Origin: SpSt-398 sp033762195
GTDB lineage: Bacteria; Bacteroidota; Bacteroidia; Chitinophagales; Chitinophagaceae
DNA length: 64,000 bases
Assembly (NCBI GenBank): GCA_033762195.1
Contig: JANRLV010000116.1
Span: 8,416-72,415, forward strand
Direction of reading: 5' to 3'
The notes beneath the pieces are model-generated. The model searched no databases. It was not told the DNA's origin and saw only the letters and a list, made by a program, of their open reading frames with translations. Of the stretch, positions 61,555 through 64,000 are shown piece by piece (position 1 is the first letter of the stretch; each line of letters opens with the position of its first letter). A program made the translations under genes and the position numbers.

Positions 61555-62379
61555 CTATCGGTCCTCTAACCCATACACAAACCGCACCAGGGCGTTCTTG
61601 GTCTCAGTGGAGGTTAAATAAAGCTGGTACCGTTTCTTTCCCGCTGTTACGATCATCAGGGCTGTATTTGGAGGAATTTCTCCAAGATTTTCAGCCACCA
61701 TGACAACCTCATGTTCCCGTTGCTGTAATGTAATACGAATGTCCAGCAGAATGGGCTTGGCAGTAAGCCGTTGATTGGATAAAACGGTTCTTTTATCTAA
61801 AAATACAGAGATCGTATCGCCATCGATTGTGGCATTGTCGTAAAAAGCGAGTTGAACGGTACCCGTATCCACTTTTATCTCGCGCACCAGTTCATTCTTC
61901 CGGGTTGTTAGAGGAATGGTTTCGTCTACTTCTGCAAAATCGGATTTAGCCATGCGGTTCAGACCGATCTTGCCCGGAGGGCAAACCGCATTGCTGCTCA
62001 TCGTGACACCACCCCAATCACCACTGAGAATTTCCTTATCACCATTACGGGTAAAGGTCAACGTGTATTTTTTGATGCAAGGCACACAATCGGGCGGAAC
62101 ACGGAAAGTGATGACCTTGATTTCGTTGATGACAAGGGTCTTGGTCTCCGGGTTGTAACTTCCTTCAAATTCTTCCTTGACATAATTGGTCAGGTCGGAA
62201 TAGTGATAAGAAGCACCAGTTACTTTGGTGCCGTCGACAAGTATTTGAAGTTCGATATTGTAAGAGGAAAAACAACCTCCCGGTCCCTGTGTAAGGGTGC
62301 CTTTCCACACACCGGACAGTTCCTGTCCCCGGGAAAGCGTGGTAAGGGTCAGGGCACACAAAGCCAGAAAGTATTTCAT
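61555..62379 (-). CDS. Secreted two-domain protein of unknown function (paralogue A)
   Basis: 274 residues: signal peptide (1-18, ending SRGQ), an N-terminal beta domain (about 20-155; LSGVWKGTLTQGPGG, VTGASYHYSDLTNYVKEEFEGSYN, with Cys residues including a CVPC pair at about 98-101), and a C-terminal domain (about 165-270; YDNATIDGDTISVFLDKR, EVVMVAENLGEIPPNTALMIV, RYQLYLTSTETKNALVRF). It lies directly downstream of paralogue B, 42 bases apart. The two share both domains. I do not recognise the family; the C-terminal domain resembles a recurring Bacteroidota secreted-protein tail. Confidence 0.72.
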   Translation of the reverse strand: MKYFLALCALTLTTLSRGQELSGVWKGTLTQGPGGCFSSYNIELQILVDGTKVTGASYHYSDLTNYVKEEFEGSYNPETKTLVINEIKVITFRVPPDCVPCIKKYTLTFTRNGDKEILSGDWGGVTMSSNAVCPPGKIGLNRMAKSDFAEVDETIPLTTRKNELVREIKVDTGTVQLAFYDNATIDGDTISVFLDKRTVLSNQRLTAKPILLDIRITLQQREHEVVMVAENLGEIPPNTALMIVTAGKKRYQLYLTSTETKNALVRFVYGLEDR

Positions 62380-62421
62380 CGGCGGGAAGATAGAGAGAAT
62401 TCTATTTTCTAAATAAAAAAA

Positions 62422-63546
62422 TTATGGGAGCGGTAAACGGTCCACCGGTTTGACATATCGGAATTTTACCATCGCATTTTTTTGCTCGGTGGAAGTAATC
62501 CTGACCTCGAAACGTTGAGGCCCGGCGTCTACGATCATCAACGAAGTATTGGGCGGGATACGTCCCAGGTTTTCGGCCACCATCACCAATTCCTGATCGG
62601 GATCCGATTCATCCAATTTGATGGTAACCACCAATGGGGCAGCGGTCAGCTTCTTATGCGAAAGGACCAATTTTTTATTCAGGTACACCGAAATGGTGTC
62701 GTCATCGATCTCTCCATTGTCGTAAAGTTTTACCGTCAGTTCCGGCACAGAAACCGAGAACGTCTTGACCAGTTCATTGGTCCTGTCCTTTAATGGCAGA
62801 GGGGTAGGCAGGGCAGGTCTTTCCACCAGTTTTTCCTGTGGCACCACTACACGCGTAGTGTTCTCTTTTTTATCCGGCTCCGGATCCTTTTTAACCGTTG
62901 GTTCCTGCTTTTTGGGAGTCAATGTCTTGGTCACCGGCTTGGTCACAGTGGCCTTGGTATTATTGGACGGGGCTGGTTTTTTTTCAACCGGTTTATTCCC
63001 GGTGGTTGGAGGATTATTCTTAACAAGGGGCGGGTTATTCCTTTGTTCGATCTTGGCTCTTAAAGAAGGTTCGACATAAAAATCTGATGTTTTTACCCGA
63101 CGCAAGTACACTGTACCACCTCCACAATCATCTCCCTTTTTCGCGCCAAAGGCATCTGTTTCATGCGCTGATTTAAACGTTCCTTCCAGAAATTCCTCCC
63201 GTCCTGATTTGATAAATTCCAATTGGCAGGTCATAATGCAGGATACAGAACCCCAGGACATTTTGACCTCAACGGTCTTCATTTCCTGTACCAGGGCCTT
63301 TCCACTCGCGGAACTAAAATTGCCGGTAAATACGGCTTTGCCATAAAAGGTGGTATCCAGGTAGGAATAGGTGACACCTGTAAGCCGGTTGCCTCCCGAT
63401 TGCTCGATCTGTACCTCATACTTGTATTGGGATCCGTTGCCACTGATAAAGTAGCCTCTCCATATCCCGGTGATGTCCTGCGATTGAACAGCCTGGGCGG
63501 AGAATAACCCAAATAACAGGCAAAACAAATAGACCTTCCTTTTCAT
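62422..63546 (-). CDS. Secreted two-domain protein of unknown function (paralogue B, with Pro/Lys linker)
   Basis: 374 residues: signal peptide (about 1-22, ending VQSQ), an N-terminal domain matching paralogue A (ITGIWRGYFISGNGS; LTGVTYSYLDTTFYGKAVFTGNF) to about 160, a Pro/Lys/Thr/Asn-rich linker (about 165-260; KPVEKKPAPSNNTKATV, KKDPEPDKKEN) and the C-terminal domain (about 265-370; YDNGEIDDDTISVYLNKK, ELVMVAENLGRIPPNTSLMIV). It precedes paralogue A on the same strand, an apparent tandem duplication in which one copy gained or lost the linker. No enzyme motif is seen. Confidence 0.72.
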   Translation of the reverse strand: MKRKVYLFCLLFGLFSAQAVQSQDITGIWRGYFISGNGSQYKYEVQIEQSGGNRLTGVTYSYLDTTFYGKAVFTGNFSSASGKALVQEMKTVEVKMSWGSVSCIMTCQLEFIKSGREEFLEGTFKSAHETDAFGAKKGDDCGGGTVYLRRVKTSDFYVEPSLRAKIEQRNNPPLVKNNPPTTGNKPVEKKPAPSNNTKATVTKPVTKTLTPKKQEPTVKKDPEPDKKENTTRVVVPQEKLVERPALPTPLPLKDRTNELVKTFSVSVPELTVKLYDNGEIDDDTISVYLNKKLVLSHKKLTAAPLVVTIKLDESDPDQELVMVAENLGRIPPNTSLMIVDAGPQRFEVRITSTEQKNAMVKFRYVKPVDRLPLP

Positions 63547-63625
63547 CAGGCTGTAAAACTAAACAATTGCCGGGTATTCAGGTTTTATCCTGAGTCTGCT
63601 CACTGTTAATTTCTTTTAAAAATGC

Positions 63626-63633
63626 TACCTTTG
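63626..63633 (+). promoter_or_regulatory. Candidate -7 element (TACCTTTG) of thrS
   Basis: TACCTTTG fits TAnnTTTG and gives a leader of about 21 nt before ATG 63658, too short for a T-box. Confidence 0.5.
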
Positions 63634-63657
63634 CCCCCTTAAATTTCAATCATTTAC

Positions 63658-64000
63658 ATGATCAACATAACCCTGCCGGATGGCTCAGTCAGACAGTATG
63701 AGCAAGGAGTGAGTGCCCTGGATATCGCCAAATCCATTTCAGAGGGGTTGGCCCGCAAGGTATTGGCCGCCCAAATCAACGGGGAAGTATGGGATGCCAC
63801 CCGCCCCATTTCCACGGATGCCTCCCTTCGTTTATTGACCTGGGAGGATAAAGAGGGCAAATCGACCTTTTGGCATTCCTCGGCCCACCTGATGGCTGAA
63901 GCAGTGGAAGCCACCTTCCCCGGAGTGAAGTTTTGGGTTGGACCGGCCACCGAAAACCCTCAGGGATTCTATTATGATATGGACCTGGGTGACCGCAAGC
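63658..64000 (+). CDS. thrS: Threonyl-tRNA synthetase, N-terminal part
   Basis: The first 114 residues; the rest runs off the right edge. It charges tRNA-Thr in the cytoplasm. The N-terminal TGS domain (about 1-62; INITLPDGSVRQYEQGVSALDIA) is followed by the start of the editing domain, with HSSAHLMAEAVEATFPGVKF, which contains the HxxxH-type site of ThrRS (His in HSSAH). Divergent from the secreted paralogue genes. Confidence 0.95.
   Translation, partial: MINITLPDGSVRQYEQGVSALDIAKSISEGLARKVLAAQINGEVWDATRPISTDASLRLLTWEDKEGKSTFWHSSAHLMAEAVEATFPGVKFWVGPATENPQGFYYDMDLGDRK

Noticed and set aside
63634..63657. Possible T-box or attenuator before thrS
   Set aside because: The predicted leader is about 21 nt, too short for a T-box, and no specifier stem is visible.

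Overview
The window comes from a Bacteroidota genome, most likely order Chitinophagales, family Chitinophagaceae. The signs are a SusC/SusD outer-membrane pair, a secreted protein with a gliding-motility/type IX secretion type B C-terminal domain, Bacteroidota-type SdhA/SdhB, Bacteroidota-style LptD and OstA proteins, many lipoproteins, and promoters matching the Bacteroidota consensus TTTG-N20-TAnnTTTG. Coding density is high. No gene-free stretch exceeds 300 bases, and I found no insertion sequence, prophage, integrase, CRISPR array or rRNA. One tRNA gene (Arg, UCU) is present.

Layout. 1-4 kb: end of sdhA, sdhB and a lipoprotein S9 peptidase. 4-12 kb: a large outer-membrane protein of unknown role, the GTPase YchF, a triple-rhodanese protein and a fused SpmA-SpmB membrane protein. 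11.8-12.4 kb: an AT-rich DUF4160/DUF2442 pair. 12.5-18.8 kb: a minus-strand nutrient-uptake operon (DeoR-type regulator, SusC, SusD, DUF4397 lipoprotein). 19-27.5 kb: an envelope-biogenesis block (OstA-like, MCE/MlaD and amidase on the minus strand, divergent LptD, then PlsC and a GNAT enzyme). 27.7-35 kb: uracil-DNA glycosylase, tRNA-Arg, hutH and hutU, an outer-membrane protein, a lipoprotein and a PQQ-type sugar dehydrogenase. 35-46 kb: a TMEM175-like channel, a type IX cargo protein, a three-gene acyl-CoA carboxylase operon, an OmpA/PD40 protein and an alpha-amylase lipoprotein. 46-55 kb: a MurC-like ligase coupled to hutI, a CPA2 antiporter, hutG and an ABC-F protein. 55-64 kb: DUF3347 protein and TonB receptor; a glutamine-synthetase-like ligase, an APH-like kinase and a HAD-IIA protein; two paralogous secreted proteins; and the start of thrS.

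How the genes work together. HutH, HutU, HutI and HutG together encode the whole route from histidine to glutamate and formamide, but they lie at three places over about 24 kb, all on the plus strand. LptD, the OstA-like protein, MlaD, PlsC and the amidase form an outer-membrane and cell-wall maintenance neighbourhood. The three carboxylase genes encode separate biotin carrier, biotin carboxylase and carboxyltransferase subunits, most like propionyl-CoA carboxylase.

The most unusual signal is between the genes. Many spacers hold short, degenerate, self-complementary 'words' in several families (GCTAATAGCT; GACTCACGTCTCACG/GTGAGGCGTGAGG; GATTATTAATTATTGG; CCTTCGTGTCC; AATAAGGAATAAGG; CACTATTCACTATTCAC). 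They sit at gene ends, many fold into hairpins, and several genes take their stop codon or last residues from them. I know of no assigned function for them.
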